From the NCBI GenBank assembly GCA_026126025.1, contig JAHCJZ010000010.1:62001-126000 (forward strand): 64,000 nucleotides of DNA. Direction: 5' to 3'. The translations under genes and the position numbers were made by a program. The notes beneath the pieces were generated by a model. The model had not been told where the DNA came from, ran no database searches, and saw only the letters and a list, made by a program, of their open reading frames with translations. The stretch's first letter is position 1. Each line of letters opens with the position of its first letter. The stretch is from Bauldia sp. (GTDB lineage Bacteria > Pseudomonadota > Alphaproteobacteria > Rhizobiales > Kaistiaceae). Shown here piece by piece: positions 41,749 through 51,802 of the stretch.

Positions 41749-42840
41749 GTGTATGTCGCGGTGAAGGGCGGCGAGACGGCGATCGCCAACGCGCACCGGC
41801 TGCTCGCCCATGAGCGGCGCGGCGATCCGGAGCTGCCTGCGCTGACGGCCGGGCAGATCGACGCCCAGCTCACGCTGGCGGTCGATCGGGTGATGGCGGA
41901 GGGATCGCTCTACGACCGCGAGCTCGCCGCGGTCGCCATCCGCCAGGCGCGCGGCGATATGATCGAGGCGATCTTCCTGGTGCGGGCCTACCGCACCACG
42001 CTGCTGCGCTTCGGCGCGACCCTTCCGGTCGACACCGCGCGGATGGCGGTGCAGCGCCGCATCTCCGCGACCCACAAGGACCTCCCCGGCGGGCAGCTGC
42101 TCGGTCCGACCTTCGACTACACCCACCGCCTGCTCGACCCGGGTGCAGGTGACGCCGCGGAGGCGCCGGCGGAGGCCGACGCCGACGGCAGCGTGGTCGG
42201 CCGCGCCATCGACGCCCTTGGCGGCGAGGGGCTGATCGAGCCCGACAGCGCCGCGGCCGCCGACGCGCCGGGCGATCTCACGCGCGAGCCGCTGTCCTTC
42301 CCGGCCGACCGGCCGCTCCGCCTCCAGGCGCTCGCCCGCGGCGATGAAGGCTTCCTCCTCGTCCTCGCCTATTCCACGCAGCGCGGCTATGCGCGGACCC
42401 ATCCCTTCGCCGGCGAAATACGCATGGGCGACGTCGAGATCGAGATCGACATGCCGGAGCTTGGCTTCGCGGTGTCGATCGGCGCGATCCGGCTGACGGA
42501 GTGCCAGATGGTCAACCAGTTCCGCGGCGCCGGGGACGTGCCGGCGCAGTTCACGCGCGGCTACGGCCTCGCCTTCGGCCATTCCGAGCGGAAGGCGATG
42601 GCGATGGCGCTGGTCGACCGGGCGCTGCGCGCCGACGAGTTCGGCGAGGACCGCGTCGCGCCGGCGCAGGACGAGGAGTTCGTCCTCAGCCATGCCGACA
42701 ATGTCCAGGCGACCGGCTTCGTCGAGCATCTGAAGCTGCCGCACTATGTCGACTTCCAGGCCGAGCTGGAGCTGGTGCGGCGGCTTCGCCGCGAGCATGC
42801 CGCGCGCGCGAGCGCCGCGACCAGCGAGGCCGCGGAGTGA
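41749..42840 (+). CDS. phnI: C-P lyase subunit PhnI
   Basis: Protein of 363 residues, starting GTG 41749 (MYVAVKGGETAIANAH). PhnI, assisted by G, H and L, displaces adenine from MgATP with phosphonate to give ribose 1-phosphonate 5-triphosphate. Family motifs include the C-terminal SHADNVQATGFVEHLKLPHY and FGHSERKAMAMALVDRAL. Three bases separate it from phnH, and it overlaps phnJ. Confidence 0.95.
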   Translation: MYVAVKGGETAIANAHRLLAHERRGDPELPALTAGQIDAQLTLAVDRVMAEGSLYDRELAAVAIRQARGDMIEAIFLVRAYRTTLLRFGATLPVDTARMAVQRRISATHKDLPGGQLLGPTFDYTHRLLDPGAGDAAEAPAEADADGSVVGRAIDALGGEGLIEPDSAAAADAPGDLTREPLSFPADRPLRLQALARGDEGFLLVLAYSTQRGYARTHPFAGEIRMGDVEIEIDMPELGFAVSIGAIRLTECQMVNQFRGAGDVPAQFTRGYGLAFGHSERKAMAMALVDRALRADEFGEDRVAPAQDEEFVLSHADNVQATGFVEHLKLPHYVDFQAELELVRRLRREHAARASAATSEAAE

Positions 42841-43724
42841 GCGAGGCGGGGTTCGACGGCGGCACGGCGGCGATCCGGTACAATTTCGCCTATCTCGACG
42901 AGCAGACCAAGCGCTCGATCCGCCGCGCCATCCTCAAGGCGGTGGCGATCCCCGGCTACCAGGTGCCATTCGCCAGCCGCGAGATGCCGATGCCGTTCGG
43001 CTGGGGCACCGGCGGCGTCCAGGTGACGGCGTCGGTGCTGGGGCCGGACGACGTGCTGAAGGTCATCGACCAGGGCGCCGACGATACCACGAACGCCGTC
43101 GCGATCCGCGGCTTCTTCGCCAGGACGGCCGGCATCGCGACCACGACCCGCACCGCAGAGGCGACGATCATCCAGACCCGCCACCGCATTCCCGAGGAGC
43201 CGCTCCGCGCCGGGCAGATCCTGGTCTACCAGGTGCCGATCCCCGAGCCGCTGCGCTTCCTCGAGCCGCGCGAGACAGAGACGCGCCGCCTCCACGCGCT
43301 GAACGAATACGGCCTCCTCTATGTGAAGCTCTACGAGGACATCGCGAAGCACGGCCACGTCGCGACCACCTACGCCTATCCGGTGCTCGTCGCCGGCCGC
43401 TACATCATGGACCCGTCGCCGATCCCGAAATTCGACAACCCGAAGATGGACATGTCGCCCGCGCTGCAGCTCTTCGGCGCCGGCCGCGAGCGCCGCATCT
43501 ACGCGGTGCCGCCCTACACGCCGGTCCGCAGCCTCGATTTCGAGGACCACCCGTTCCGCGTCCAGGAGTTCACCGAGCCCTGCGGCCTGTGCGGCTCGCG
43601 CGGCGTCTATCTCGACGAGGTCGTGCTCGACGACCGCGGCGGCCGGCTCTTCATGTGCTCCGACACCGACCATTGCGAGGCGGTCCGCGCCGGCAAGGGC
43701 GCAGCGGCGGAGGCGTCGTGGTGA
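42837..43724 (+). CDS. phnJ: C-P lyase core subunit PhnJ (radical SAM)
   Basis: Protein of 295 residues that breaks the C-P bond by radical S-adenosylmethionine chemistry. The unusual C-terminal cysteine arrangement CGLC - 21 residues - C - 5 residues - C is exactly that of E. coli PhnJ, including the catalytic Cys. The N-terminal half contains FAYLDEQTKRSIRRAILKAV and PMPFGWGTGGVQ. GTG 42837 overlaps the phnI stop. Longer frames are rejected. Confidence 0.96.
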   Translation: MSEAGFDGGTAAIRYNFAYLDEQTKRSIRRAILKAVAIPGYQVPFASREMPMPFGWGTGGVQVTASVLGPDDVLKVIDQGADDTTNAVAIRGFFARTAGIATTTRTAEATIIQTRHRIPEEPLRAGQILVYQVPIPEPLRFLEPRETETRRLHALNEYGLLYVKLYEDIAKHGHVATTYAYPVLVAGRYIMDPSPIPKFDNPKMDMSPALQLFGAGRERRIYAVPPYTPVRSLDFEDHPFRVQEFTEPCGLCGSRGVYLDEVVLDDRGGRLFMCSDTDHCEAVRAGKGAAAEASW

Positions 43725-44497
43725 CCGGCGAGCCGCTCCTTGCCGCGACGGGGGTGACGCGGCTCTATGGCGACCACATCGGCTGCATCGACATCGACCT
43801 TGCGGTCTGGCCGGGCGAGGTGGTGGCGATCGTCGGCGAATCCGGCTCCGGCAAGACGACGCTGCTGAAGTGCCTCGCGGCTCGGCTTCCGCCGTCTTCG
43901 GGCACGATCACCTACCGCAGCCGCGACGGCGCCGCCGAGGACATCTACCGCCTCAGCGAAGCCGCCCGCCGCGCGCTGATGCGGACCGACTGGGGCTTCG
44001 TCTGGCAGGACGCCGCCGAGGGGCTGCGGATGACGGTCTCGGCCGGCGCCAATGTCGGCGAGCGGCTGATGGCGACGGGAGCGCGGCACTATGGCCGCAT
44101 CCGGAGCGCCGCGGTCGACTGGCTGGAGCGGGTCGAGATCGACGCCAGGCGCATCGACGACGACCCGCGCTCCTTCTCCGGCGGCATGCGCCAGCGCCTG
44201 CAGATCGCGCGCAATCTCGTGACCGGCCCGCGCCTCGTCTTCATGGACGAGCCCACCGGCGGCCTCGATGTCTCGGTCCAAGCGCGGCTCCTCGACCTCC
44301 TCGGCACGCTGGTGCGCGAGCTCGGCCTCGCCGCGATCCTCGTCACCCACGACCTTGCCGTGGCGCGCCTTCTCTCCGACCGCATCGTGGTCATGAAGGA
44401 AGGCCGCATCGTCGAGACCGGCCTCACCGACCGGGTGCTCGACGACCCGAGCCATCCCTATTCCCAGCTCCTCGTCTCCTCGGTGCTGCAGGCATGA
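43721..44497 (+). CDS. phnK: C-P lyase-associated ATPase PhnK
   Basis: ABC-type ATPase of 258 residues that docks on the C-P lyase core rather than on a membrane permease: Walker [10 protein letters not shown], signature FSGGMRQRL, Walker [14 protein letters not shown]-loop VTHDLA. Two in-frame GTGs (43718 and 43721) both overlap the phnJ stop; 43721 is given. Confidence 0.93.
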   Translation: MTGEPLLAATGVTRLYGDHIGCIDIDLAVWPGEVVAIVGESGSGKTTLLKCLAARLPPSSGTITYRSRDGAAEDIYRLSEAARRALMRTDWGFVWQDAAEGLRMTVSAGANVGERLMATGARHYGRIRSAAVDWLERVEIDARRIDDDPRSFSGGMRQRLQIARNLVTGPRLVFMDEPTGGLDVSVQARLLDLLGTLVRELGLAAILVTHDLAVARLLSDRIVVMKEGRIVETGLTDRVLDDPSHPYSQLLVSSVLQA

Positions 44498-45204
44498 GCG
44501 GGCCGCGTGTTGCCGTCGAGGGCGTGTCGAAGACGTTCCGCATGCATCTGCGCGGCGGGCTGGAGCTGCCGGTGCTGCGCGATGTCGCCTTCACCGTGAT
44601 GCCGGGCGAATGCGTCGTGCTGCGCGGACCCTCCGGCACGGGCAAGAGTTCGATCCTCCGCATGGTCTACGGCAATTACGCGGTCGACACCGGCAGCATT
44701 CTCGTTCGCTCCGGGCGCGGCACGGTCGACATCGCCACGGCCGCTCCGCGCGACGTACTGGCGCTGCGGCGGAGCACGATCTCCTATGTCAGCCAGTTCC
44801 TGCGCGTCGTCCCGCGGGTGTCGACGCGGGAGATCGTGGCGGCGTCGCTCAGCGGCGACGGCATAGAGGCGGCCGCCGCGCTCGACGCCGCGACCGATCT
44901 TCTGCTCCGCCTCAACCTGTCGCCGAACCTCCTCGGCCTGCCGCCGGCGACCTTCTCCGGCGGCGAGCAGCAGCGCGTGAACATCGCCCGGGGCTTCATC
45001 TCGTCGCATCCGCTGCTCCTCCTCGACGAGCCGACCGCGTCGCTCGATGCCCGCAACCGCGCCGCGGTCGTCGCGCTGATCAAGGCGAAGAAGGCGAGCG
45101 GAACCGCCATTCTCGGCGTCTTCCACGACGACGAGGTGCGCGAGGAAGTCGCCGACCGCGATGTCGACGTGACCGCCTTCGTGCCGGGCAGGGAAGCGGC
45201 GTGA
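44494..45204 (+). CDS. phnL: Phosphonate metabolism ATPase PhnL
   Basis: ABC-type ATPase of 236 residues: [30 protein letters not shown], and FHDDEVRE in the switch region. It is needed with PhnG, H and I for the first reaction step. ATGA overlap with phnK and an overlap with the next gene. Confidence 0.93.
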   Translation: MSGPRVAVEGVSKTFRMHLRGGLELPVLRDVAFTVMPGECVVLRGPSGTGKSSILRMVYGNYAVDTGSILVRSGRGTVDIATAAPRDVLALRRSTISYVSQFLRVVPRVSTREIVAASLSGDGIEAAAALDAATDLLLRLNLSPNLLGLPPATFSGGEQQRVNIARGFISSHPLLLLDEPTASLDARNRAAVVALIKAKKASGTAILGVFHDDEVREEVADRDVDVTAFVPGREAA

Positions 45205-45845
45205 CGCGGCTTGGCCCGACGCCGGTGATCGCGGCGGACGCCGTGCTCGTCGAAGCGCGGCTCGGGCGCTATTGCGAGGTCGGCGCGCGCACTCGCATCC
45301 AGGAGTCGAGCCTCGGCGACTATTCCTATGTGATGGAGGACGGGCAGATCCTCCACGCGACGATCGGCAAGTTCTGCTCCATCGCCTCGTCGGTGCGGAT
45401 CAACCCGCCGAACCACCCGATGGCGCGGCCGAGCCAGCACCATTTCACCTATCGCTCCGACGACTATTTCGACGCCGCGGAGCGCGACGCCGGGATCTTC
45501 GAGTGGCGGAGGAGCACGCCGGTGACGATCGGCCACGACGTGTGGATCGGCCATGGCGCAACGATCATGCCGGGCGTCACCATCGGCACCGGCGCGGCGA
45601 TCGGCGCGGGCGCGGTCGTCACGCGGCCGGTTGCAGCCTACGCCATCGTCGCCGGCGTTCCCGCGCGGCCGATCCGGCCGCGGTTTTCCACAGAGGTCGC
45701 CGCGCGGCTCGAGGCGCTCGCCTGGTGGGACTGGAGCCATGAAGCGCTGGAGGCCGCGCTGCCGGACTTCCGCCGGCTTCCGGTCGAGGCCTTCCTCGAC
45801 GCCTACGAGCCACTTCGGGCTGTCGCCGATCCGTCATCCAAGTGA
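45201..45845 (+). CDS. Phosphonate-operon hexapeptide transferase
   Basis: Left-handed beta-helix acyltransferase-like protein of 214 residues. Hexapeptide repeats are visible in [20 protein letters not shown] and [15 protein letters not shown]; the xenobiotic/chloramphenicol-type loop [18 protein letters not shown] with His residues is also present. This family occurs regularly in phn operons of alphaproteobacteria between phnL and phnC. An acetyl transfer to aminoalkylphosphonates, similar in purpose to PhnO, is possible but unproved. GTG 45201 overlaps phnL. Confidence 0.88.
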   Translation: MTRLGPTPVIAADAVLVEARLGRYCEVGARTRIQESSLGDYSYVMEDGQILHATIGKFCSIASSVRINPPNHPMARPSQHHFTYRSDDYFDAAERDAGIFEWRRSTPVTIGHDVWIGHGATIMPGVTIGTGAAIGAGAVVTRPVAAYAIVAGVPARPIRPRFSTEVAARLEALAWWDWSHEALEAALPDFRRLPVEAFLDAYEPLRAVADPSSK

Positions 45846-45893
45846 CGTTGATCGCCCCCGATAGTCCGACCCCGGGACAGCCGGGGGGCCACA

Positions 45894-46739
45894 ATGACGG
45901 CAATCGCCGTTCGTGATCTGCGCAAGCATTTTGGCCGCAAGGAAGCCTTGCGCGGCGTCAGCCTTTCCATCGAGCCGGGCGAGATGGTGGCGCTGATCGG
46001 CGCCTCGGGCTCCGGCAAGTCGACGCTCATCCGCCACATCGGCGGCCTGGAGCATTCCGACCGCACCGGCTCCGAGGTCGCGGTCTTCGAGCGGACGATG
46101 CAGGCAAGCGGCCGCCTCGCCCGCGACGCCCGTGCCATCCGCCGCGACGTTGGCATCGTCTTCCAGCAGTTCAACCTGGTCGGCCGGCTCAGCGTCCTCA
46201 CCAACGTCCTTTCCGGGCTCCTCGGCCGGGTGCCGCGGATGCGCGGCACGCTCGGCTTCTTCAGCCGCGCCGAGCGGCGCGCCGCGTTCGACGCGCTCGG
46301 CCGCGTCGGCATCGCCGAGACCGCCCGCCAGCGCGCGTCGACGCTGTCCGGCGGCCAGCAGCAGCGCGCCGCGATCGCGCGCACCCTCGTCCAGGGCGCC
46401 CGCCTCGTGCTCGCCGACGAGCCCGTCGCCTCGCTCGATCCCGCTTCCGCCAAGCGGGTGATGGAGACGCTGGCGGAGATCAACCGCCAGGACGGCATCA
46501 CCGTCCTCACCTCGCTGCACCAAGTCGAATACGCCCGGCGCTACTGCCCGCGCACCATCGCGCTTCGCGACGGCGCGGTGGTCTATGACGGCCCGTCCAC
46601 CAGCCTCACCGACCGCTTCCTGCAGGAGCTCTACGGCGACGACGCCGGCGAGCTGATCTTCGCCGATTCGCATGTCGAACGGGCGGTCGAACCGCCCCGT
46701 TCCGCCTTGGTCAGCGCCGGCGCGCTGGCATCCATCTGA
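45894..46739 (+). CDS. phnC: Phosphonate ABC importer ATPase PhnC
   Basis: ATPase of 281 residues: [30 protein letters not shown], switch SLHQVEYA (the PhnC variant with HQ). The region [20 protein letters not shown] is typical of PhnC. The C-terminal ~35 residues are an extra, non-conserved tail. It is separated from the transferase gene by 48 bases. Confidence 0.94.
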   Translation: MTAIAVRDLRKHFGRKEALRGVSLSIEPGEMVALIGASGSGKSTLIRHIGGLEHSDRTGSEVAVFERTMQASGRLARDARAIRRDVGIVFQQFNLVGRLSVLTNVLSGLLGRVPRMRGTLGFFSRAERRAAFDALGRVGIAETARQRASTLSGGQQQRAAIARTLVQGARLVLADEPVASLDPASAKRVMETLAEINRQDGITVLTSLHQVEYARRYCPRTIALRDGAVVYDGPSTSLTDRFLQELYGDDAGELIFADSHVERAVEPPRSALVSAGALASI

Positions 46740-46774
46740 ACGGCCGGATAGCGGCCAAAACCCTGGGGGCTCAC

Positions 46775-47773
46775 ATGAACCTTCTTGCCAGAAGCCTTGT
46801 TGCGGCCACGCTCGGCGCGAGCATGGCAACCGCCGCATCGGCGCAGACCACCGAGATCAATTTCGGCATCATCTCGACCGAGTCGCAGGTGAACCTCGCC
46901 CCGATCTGGGAGCCGTTCCTCGAGGCGATGGCCGAGGCGGTCGGCCTGCCGATCAACCCGTTCTTCGCCTCCGACTATGCCGGCATCGTCGAGGGCATGC
47001 GGTTCGGCCAGGTGCAGATCGCCTGGTACGGCAACGCCTCCGCGATCCAGGCCGTCGACCGCGCCAATGGCGAGGTGTTCGCCCAGAGCGTCTCGGTCGA
47101 GGGCAATCCCGGCTACTGGTCGGTGCTGATCGTGCCGATCGACAGCCCGCTGCAGACCCTCGACGACGCGCTGGTCTGCGACGGGTCGCTCGATTTCGGT
47201 CTCGGCGACCCGAACTCGACCTCGGGCTATCTCGTGCCGATGACCTTCGTCTTCGCCCAGCGCGGCATCCGGCCGGCCGACTGCTTCAGCACCGTGACCA
47301 ACTCCAACCACGAGTCGAACGCGCTCGCCGTCGCCAACGGCCAGGTCGATATCGCGACCAACAACACCGAGAACATGGACCGGCTTCTGGTGACCAATCC
47401 CCAGGCTCACGCCAAGATCCGCGTGCTGTGGCAGTCGCCGCTGATCCCGTCCGACCCGATCGTCTGGAACAAGGACCTGGAGGACGAGGTCAAGAACGCG
47501 CTGCTGCGCTTCTTCATGTCCTACGGCCGCGTCGGCACGCCGGAGGAAATCGCGGCGGCGCGCGAAATCCTCGCCGCGCTGGGCTGGGCGCCGTTCCGTC
47601 CGTCCTCGGACGCGCAGCTCTACCCGATCCGCATCATGGACTTCACCCGCGCGGTGTTCACCGCCGAGGCCGATGCGACGCTGAGCGACGCGGCCCGCGC
47701 CTCGACGATCGCCGAGCTCGAAGGCCAGCGCGACGCGATCCAGGCGCTGCTCGACACCATCCCGCCGCTGTAG
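46775..47773 (+). CDS. phnD: Phosphonate-binding protein PhnD
   Basis: Periplasmic receptor of 332 residues with a signal peptide ending ASAQ. It contains [40 protein letters not shown] and [11 protein letters not shown]; the ST/NS pairs are the usual phosphonate ligands. GGGGGCTC precedes the ATG. A UUCG-loop hairpin follows the stop. Confidence 0.94.
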   Translation: MNLLARSLVAATLGASMATAASAQTTEINFGIISTESQVNLAPIWEPFLEAMAEAVGLPINPFFASDYAGIVEGMRFGQVQIAWYGNASAIQAVDRANGEVFAQSVSVEGNPGYWSVLIVPIDSPLQTLDDALVCDGSLDFGLGDPNSTSGYLVPMTFVFAQRGIRPADCFSTVTNSNHESNALAVANGQVDIATNNTENMDRLLVTNPQAHAKIRVLWQSPLIPSDPIVWNKDLEDEVKNALLRFFMSYGRVGTPEEIAAAREILAALGWAPFRPSSDAQLYPIRIMDFTRAVFTAEADATLSDAARASTIAELEGQRDAIQALLDTIPPL

Positions 47774-47780
47774 GGCCCGC

Positions 47781-47798
47781 GGCCGCCTTCGGGCGGCC
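47781..47798 (+). terminator. Intercistronic hairpin between phnD and phnE
   Basis: GGCCGCC-TTCG-GGCGGCC: a 7-base stem with a stable TTCG tetraloop and no T tract. It is more likely to stabilise the phnD 3' end or attenuate than to stop transcription. Confidence 0.5.
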
Positions 47799-47804
47799 GT
47801 CGCA

Positions 47805-48620
47805 ATGGCCGACGTGCCGGCAACAACCGACAGGAAAGCTCCCGAGGCGCACCCTCGGGAGCTTTCGCGCGTTCTCTTCAACATCCTGATCTGGGGCGGG
47901 ATCGCCCTCTTCCTGGTGTGGAGCTTCGCGCCGGCGCAGATGCACCGTTTCGCCCGGCTCTTCACCGACGGCAACAACATGGTGGAATACGCGTCGGACT
48001 TCCTCCGGCCCGACTTCCGCCACTGGCGCTACTACCTCCAGGAGATGGTGCTGACGCTGCAGATCGCGGCGTGGGGCACCGTGCTGGCCTTCATCGCCGC
48101 GGTGCCGTTCGGCATCCTCTCGTCCAACAATGTCGTGCCGTGGTGGGTCTACCACCCGGTCCGCCGCCTCATGGACGCCTTCCGCGCGATCAACGAGCTG
48201 GTGTTCGCGGTGCTCTTCATCGTCGCCGTCGGGCTCGGGCCGTTCGCCGGGGTGATGGCGCTCTTCATCCACACCACCGGCGTGCTGGCCAAGCTCTTCT
48301 CCGAGGCCGTGGAGGCCGTCGATCCGCGTCCGGTGGAGGGCATCCGCGCCACCGGCGCCTCCAAGCTGCAGGAGATCGTCTACGGCATCATCCCGCAGGT
48401 CACCGCGCTGTGGATCTCGTTCACCCTCTACCGCTTCGAATCCAATGTGCGGTCCGCGACCGTGCTCGGCATCGTCGGCGCCGGCGGCATCGGCCAGATC
48501 ATGTTTGAGACGCTGCGCGGTTTCCAGTATCCCGCGGCGTCGGCGATCCTCATCATCGTCGTGCTCTCGGTGGTCGTCATCGACATCATCTCCCAGCAGC
48601 TGCGGAAGCGCGTGATCTGA
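47805..48620 (+). CDS. phnE: Phosphonate ABC permease PhnE
   Basis: Inner-membrane permease of 271 residues with about six helices. The conserved coupling motif is [20 protein letters not shown], followed by PQVTALW. The N-terminal helix and [20 protein letters not shown] are typical of PhnE. Only one phnE is present. Its stop overlaps the ATG of the next gene. Confidence 0.94.
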   Translation: MADVPATTDRKAPEAHPRELSRVLFNILIWGGIALFLVWSFAPAQMHRFARLFTDGNNMVEYASDFLRPDFRHWRYYLQEMVLTLQIAAWGTVLAFIAAVPFGILSSNNVVPWWVYHPVRRLMDAFRAINELVFAVLFIVAVGLGPFAGVMALFIHTTGVLAKLFSEAVEAVDPRPVEGIRATGASKLQEIVYGIIPQVTALWISFTLYRFESNVRSATVLGIVGAGGIGQIMFETLRGFQYPAASAILIIVVLSVVVIDIISQQLRKRVI

Positions 48621-49303
48621 TGGTCCACCGCGTCGCGATCTATTTCACCCCGCCGCCGGCCGATCTCCTGACGGCGGCGGCCGCGGCGTGGCTCGGCCGC
48701 GACCCGCATGGCGGGGCCGTCGACACAGCGACTGATCCGGGCCCGGACGATCTCGTCGCCGCGCCGCGGCGCTACGGCTTCCACGCGACGCTGAAGGCGC
48801 CGTTCCGCCTTGCCAACGGCGATACGCTCGCCGACGTCGACGCGGCGCTGGCGGCGTTCTGCGACGAGGCGGGGCCGGTGGTCATCCCCGCGATCCGGCT
48901 CGCCCGGCTCGACCGCTTTTTCGCCCTGGTTCCGTCGGAAGCGGTGCCCGATCTCGACGACCTCGCGGCACGGACGGTGGAGTTGTTCGACCGTCACAGG
49001 GCGCCGCTATCAGAAGCCGACCTCGCCCGGCGCGAAGTGGCGCCACTCTCGGAACGGGAGCGCGCGAACCTCATGCGCTGGGGTTACCCCTATACGCACC
49101 AGGACTTCAGGTTTCACATGACGTTGACCGGCCCCGTCGCGGACGAAGAAAGCGCCTCCGTCGAGCTGCTTCTCGCCACGCGCTTTGCTCCTTTCATCGA
49201 CCGGCCGCTCCTGATCGACGGCCTCGCCCTCTTCGTCGAGCCGACGGACGGGGCCGATTTCATGGTCCACGCCCGCCACAAGCTGCGGGGCGATGCGTCA
49301 TGA
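48620..49303 (+). CDS. DUF1045 phosphonate-operon protein
   Basis: Protein of 227 residues of the DUF1045 family that occurs mainly in phn operons. It has two H-x-T motifs (YGFHATLKAPFRL and FRFHMTLTGPV), the signature of the 2H phosphoesterase superfamily. Cleavage of a cyclic or linear phosphodiester in the C-P lyase pathway, replacing PhnP, is an attractive inference, because no phnP is present. It overlaps both neighbours. Confidence 0.9.
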   Translation: MVHRVAIYFTPPPADLLTAAAAAWLGRDPHGGAVDTATDPGPDDLVAAPRRYGFHATLKAPFRLANGDTLADVDAALAAFCDEAGPVVIPAIRLARLDRFFALVPSEAVPDLDDLAARTVELFDRHRAPLSEADLARREVAPLSERERANLMRWGYPYTHQDFRFHMTLTGPVADEESASVELLLATRFAPFIDRPLLIDGLALFVEPTDGADFMVHARHKLRGDAS

Positions 49304-50439
49304 GCACCGAGTTCGTCATCCGCAACGTCGCGGCCGTCCTCGCCGACGAGGTGCGCCGCGCTGACATCCTGGTGCGGGACGGCGTCATCGTGTCGATCGA
49401 TGCGCCCGGCGGCGGGCCGGGCGAGGATTTCGGCGGCGACATCCTCATCCCCGGGCTGGTCGAACTCCACACCGACCACCTCGAGACGCACTACGCGCCG
49501 CGGCCCTCGGTGCGCTGGAACCCGATGGCGGCGGTGCAGGCGCATGACGCGCAGATGGCGGCGTCGGGGGTGACCACGGTGTTCGACGCGCTCCGCGTCG
49601 GCATGGACGAGGACGTGACGCTCGACAGCGGCGACATGCGCGTCCTTGCCGACGCCATTCTCGCCGGGATGGCGGACGGGCACCTGCGCGCCGACCACTA
49701 TCTCCATCTCCGCTGCGAGGTTTCCTCGTCCGACGTGATGGAGGCCTTCGCGCTGTTCGAGGACAATCCGCGCGTGCGGCTCGCCTCGCTGATGGACCAC
49801 ACGCCCGGCCAGCGCCAGTTCACTTCGCTCGATGCCTACCGCGTCTACTACCAGGGCAAGTCCGGCATGACCGACGAGGCCTTCGCCGATTTCGTCCGGC
49901 GGCGGCAGGAGCGCGGCGCGCTCGGCAGCGACGGCGTGCGGCAGGAGTTGTCGCGCCGCTGCCTCGACCGCGGCATCGTCCTCGCCAGCCATGACGACGC
50001 GCTCGATACGCATGTCGCGGAGGCGCAGGCGCTCGGCATCGCGATCGCGGAGTTTCCGACGACCCGGGAAGCCGCCGAAGCCTCGCGCGCCGCCGGCATG
50101 ACCATCATGATGGGCGCGCCGAACCTGGTGCGCGGCGGCTCGCATTCCGGCAACGTATCGGCGCGCGATCTTGCCGCGCGCGGCCTCCTCGACGCGGAGT
50201 CGTCCGACTACATCCCGTTCAGCCTCATCCAGGCGGCTTTCGTGACCGCGGCGACGGTGGAGGGGTTCGGCCTGCCGCGCGCCATCGCGCTCGTCACATC
50301 GACGCCGGCGCGGGCCGCCGGCTTCGCCGACCGCGGCACGATCGCGCCGGGGCTCCGCGCCGACCTCGTCCGCGTCGCGGTGCGCAACGGCATGCCGGTC
50401 GTCCGCGGCGTCTGGCGCGAGGGGACGCGCGTCGCATGA
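49300..50439 (+). CDS. phnM: Ribose 1-methylphosphonate 5-triphosphate diphosphatase PhnM
   Basis: Amidohydrolase-fold enzyme of 379 residues that removes pyrophosphate to give ribose 1-phosphonate 5-phosphate. Metal-site motifs are ELHTDHLETH, KSG (near the carbamylated Lys), LASHDDALDTH and MGAPNLVRGGSHSGNV. ATGA overlaps on both sides. Confidence 0.95.
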   Translation: MSTEFVIRNVAAVLADEVRRADILVRDGVIVSIDAPGGGPGEDFGGDILIPGLVELHTDHLETHYAPRPSVRWNPMAAVQAHDAQMAASGVTTVFDALRVGMDEDVTLDSGDMRVLADAILAGMADGHLRADHYLHLRCEVSSSDVMEAFALFEDNPRVRLASLMDHTPGQRQFTSLDAYRVYYQGKSGMTDEAFADFVRRRQERGALGSDGVRQELSRRCLDRGIVLASHDDALDTHVAEAQALGIAIAEFPTTREAAEASRAAGMTIMMGAPNLVRGGSHSGNVSARDLAARGLLDAESSDYIPFSLIQAAFVTAATVEGFGLPRAIALVTSTPARAAGFADRGTIAPGLRADLVRVAVRNGMPVVRGVWREGTRVA

Positions 50440-51041
50440 GCACGGCGCCCGACCCCCGCATCGGCCCCGGCGCCCTCGTCCTGGTGGTCGGCCCGAGCGG
50501 CTCGGGAAAGGACACACTGCTGCGCTACGCCCGCGAGCGGATCGACGACCCGCGCATCGTCTTCTGCCGCCGCATCATCACCCGCGACACCTCCGCGCAT
50601 GAGGATCACGACATCATCGGCGAAGCGGCGTTCGACGAAGCGGCCGCCCGCGACGCCTTCGCCCTGCACTGGCGCGCGCACGGGCTCTCCTACGCGCTGC
50701 CGGCATCGACCGACGCGGCGCTCTCGCTCGGCGACGCGGTCGTCGCCAACGCCTCGCGGGCCGTGGTTCCGCAGGCGCGCGACCGCTACCGCAATGTCCG
50801 CGTCGTCTGGCTCGACGTGCCCCCCGCAGTGGCACGCGACCGCCTCCTGGCGCGCAGCCGCGAGACCGCCGACGACGTGGCGAAACGGCTGGAGCGCGCC
50901 GACGCCATCGCGCCCTCCGGCGCGGACGTGACCGTGCTCGACAATTCCGGACCGATCGCGGTGGCGGGCGAGCGGCTGGTCGCGCTGCTGCTGGACGCCG
51001 TGGCCGGGACGCGGACCGCGCAACCCGCCATCAGCCGATAG
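50436..51041 (+). CDS. phnN: Ribose 1,5-bisphosphokinase PhnN
   Basis: Guanylate-kinase-like enzyme of 201 residues that converts ribose 1,5-bisphosphate to PRPP: P-loop GPSGSGKDTLL, RRIITRDTSAHEDHDII, FALHWRAHGLSYALP. Last gene of the operon. Confidence 0.93.
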   Translation: MSTAPDPRIGPGALVLVVGPSGSGKDTLLRYARERIDDPRIVFCRRIITRDTSAHEDHDIIGEAAFDEAAARDAFALHWRAHGLSYALPASTDAALSLGDAVVANASRAVVPQARDRYRNVRVVWLDVPPAVARDRLLARSRETADDVAKRLERADAIAPSGADVTVLDNSGPIAVAGERLVALLLDAVAGTRTAQPAISR

Positions 51042-51199
51042 GGCGCTGCGGTCCGTCCATTCGCTTGCCCTCCCTTCAACTGCCGACGACTCCGCCATCC
51101 TCGCGGGAGAGGATCACGGACACGTCTCATCCCACATCGTCGCCGCCGCACCCGTCTTCGGTGTTGCCCGCCGCTCCGTTCGCCGGGCATCCTGCGCGC

Positions 51200-51802
51200 A
51201 TGATCGTCAGCGACCGGCACCGGTTCGTCTTCATTCACAACCCGAAATGCGCGGGCACGTCGCTTCGGCAGGCGCTGGCGCCCTATGACGACCGCGGCGG
51301 GCGCTATTGGGGCTTCGCGGAGCATGCGGGGCGGAGGGTCGATCTCGCCCATCTCACGCTGAGCGACCTTGAGGGCTATCCGGACTTTCCGCTGCTGGCC
51401 GAATATTTCGTCTTCACGGTGGTGCGTCATCCGCTGGAGCGGGCCCTCTCGGCCTACCGCGAGTTCATCACCAAGGGCTATCTCGGCTTTCCCGCCGACG
51501 GGCCGGACGATTTCGTGCTGCGGCACCTCGACGCCGACCGCGCGCGGTTCGACTTCAGGTTCGTGCATTTCTGCCCGCAGCATCACTTCACCCATCTCGC
51601 CGGCAAATGCCGCGTCGACTGGATCGTGCGGTTCGAGCGGCTGGAGGCGGATCTGGCGCACCTTCCCGCGCTGCTCGGCGTTCCGGCCGAGGTCGGTCAC
51701 GAGAACCTGCGCGCCGAGACGCCGCTGGCGTTCGGACCCGAAGCCGAAGCCAGCCTGCGAAGCCTCTATGCGCGGGACTTTCAGCTCTTCGGCTACGACT
51801 GA
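51200..51802 (+). CDS. Sulfotransferase-family protein
   Basis: Protein of 200 residues of the sulfotransferase-2 (carbohydrate sulfotransferase-like) type: HNPKCAGTSLRQAL is the 5'-phosphosulfate loop and VVRHPLERALSAYREF the 3'-phosphate loop for PAPS. ATG 51200 (MIVSDRHRFVF) is preferred over the frame from 51065, whose N-terminus is Pro/Ser-rich and unlike the family. It is convergent to the A-T-TE gene and overlaps it by 10 bases. It may sulfate a saccharide, or tailor the product of the adjacent peptide locus. Confidence 0.82.
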   Translation: MIVSDRHRFVFIHNPKCAGTSLRQALAPYDDRGGRYWGFAEHAGRRVDLAHLTLSDLEGYPDFPLLAEYFVFTVVRHPLERALSAYREFITKGYLGFPADGPDDFVLRHLDADRARFDFRFVHFCPQHHFTHLAGKCRVDWIVRFERLEADLAHLPALLGVPAEVGHENLRAETPLAFGPEAEASLRSLYARDFQLFGYD

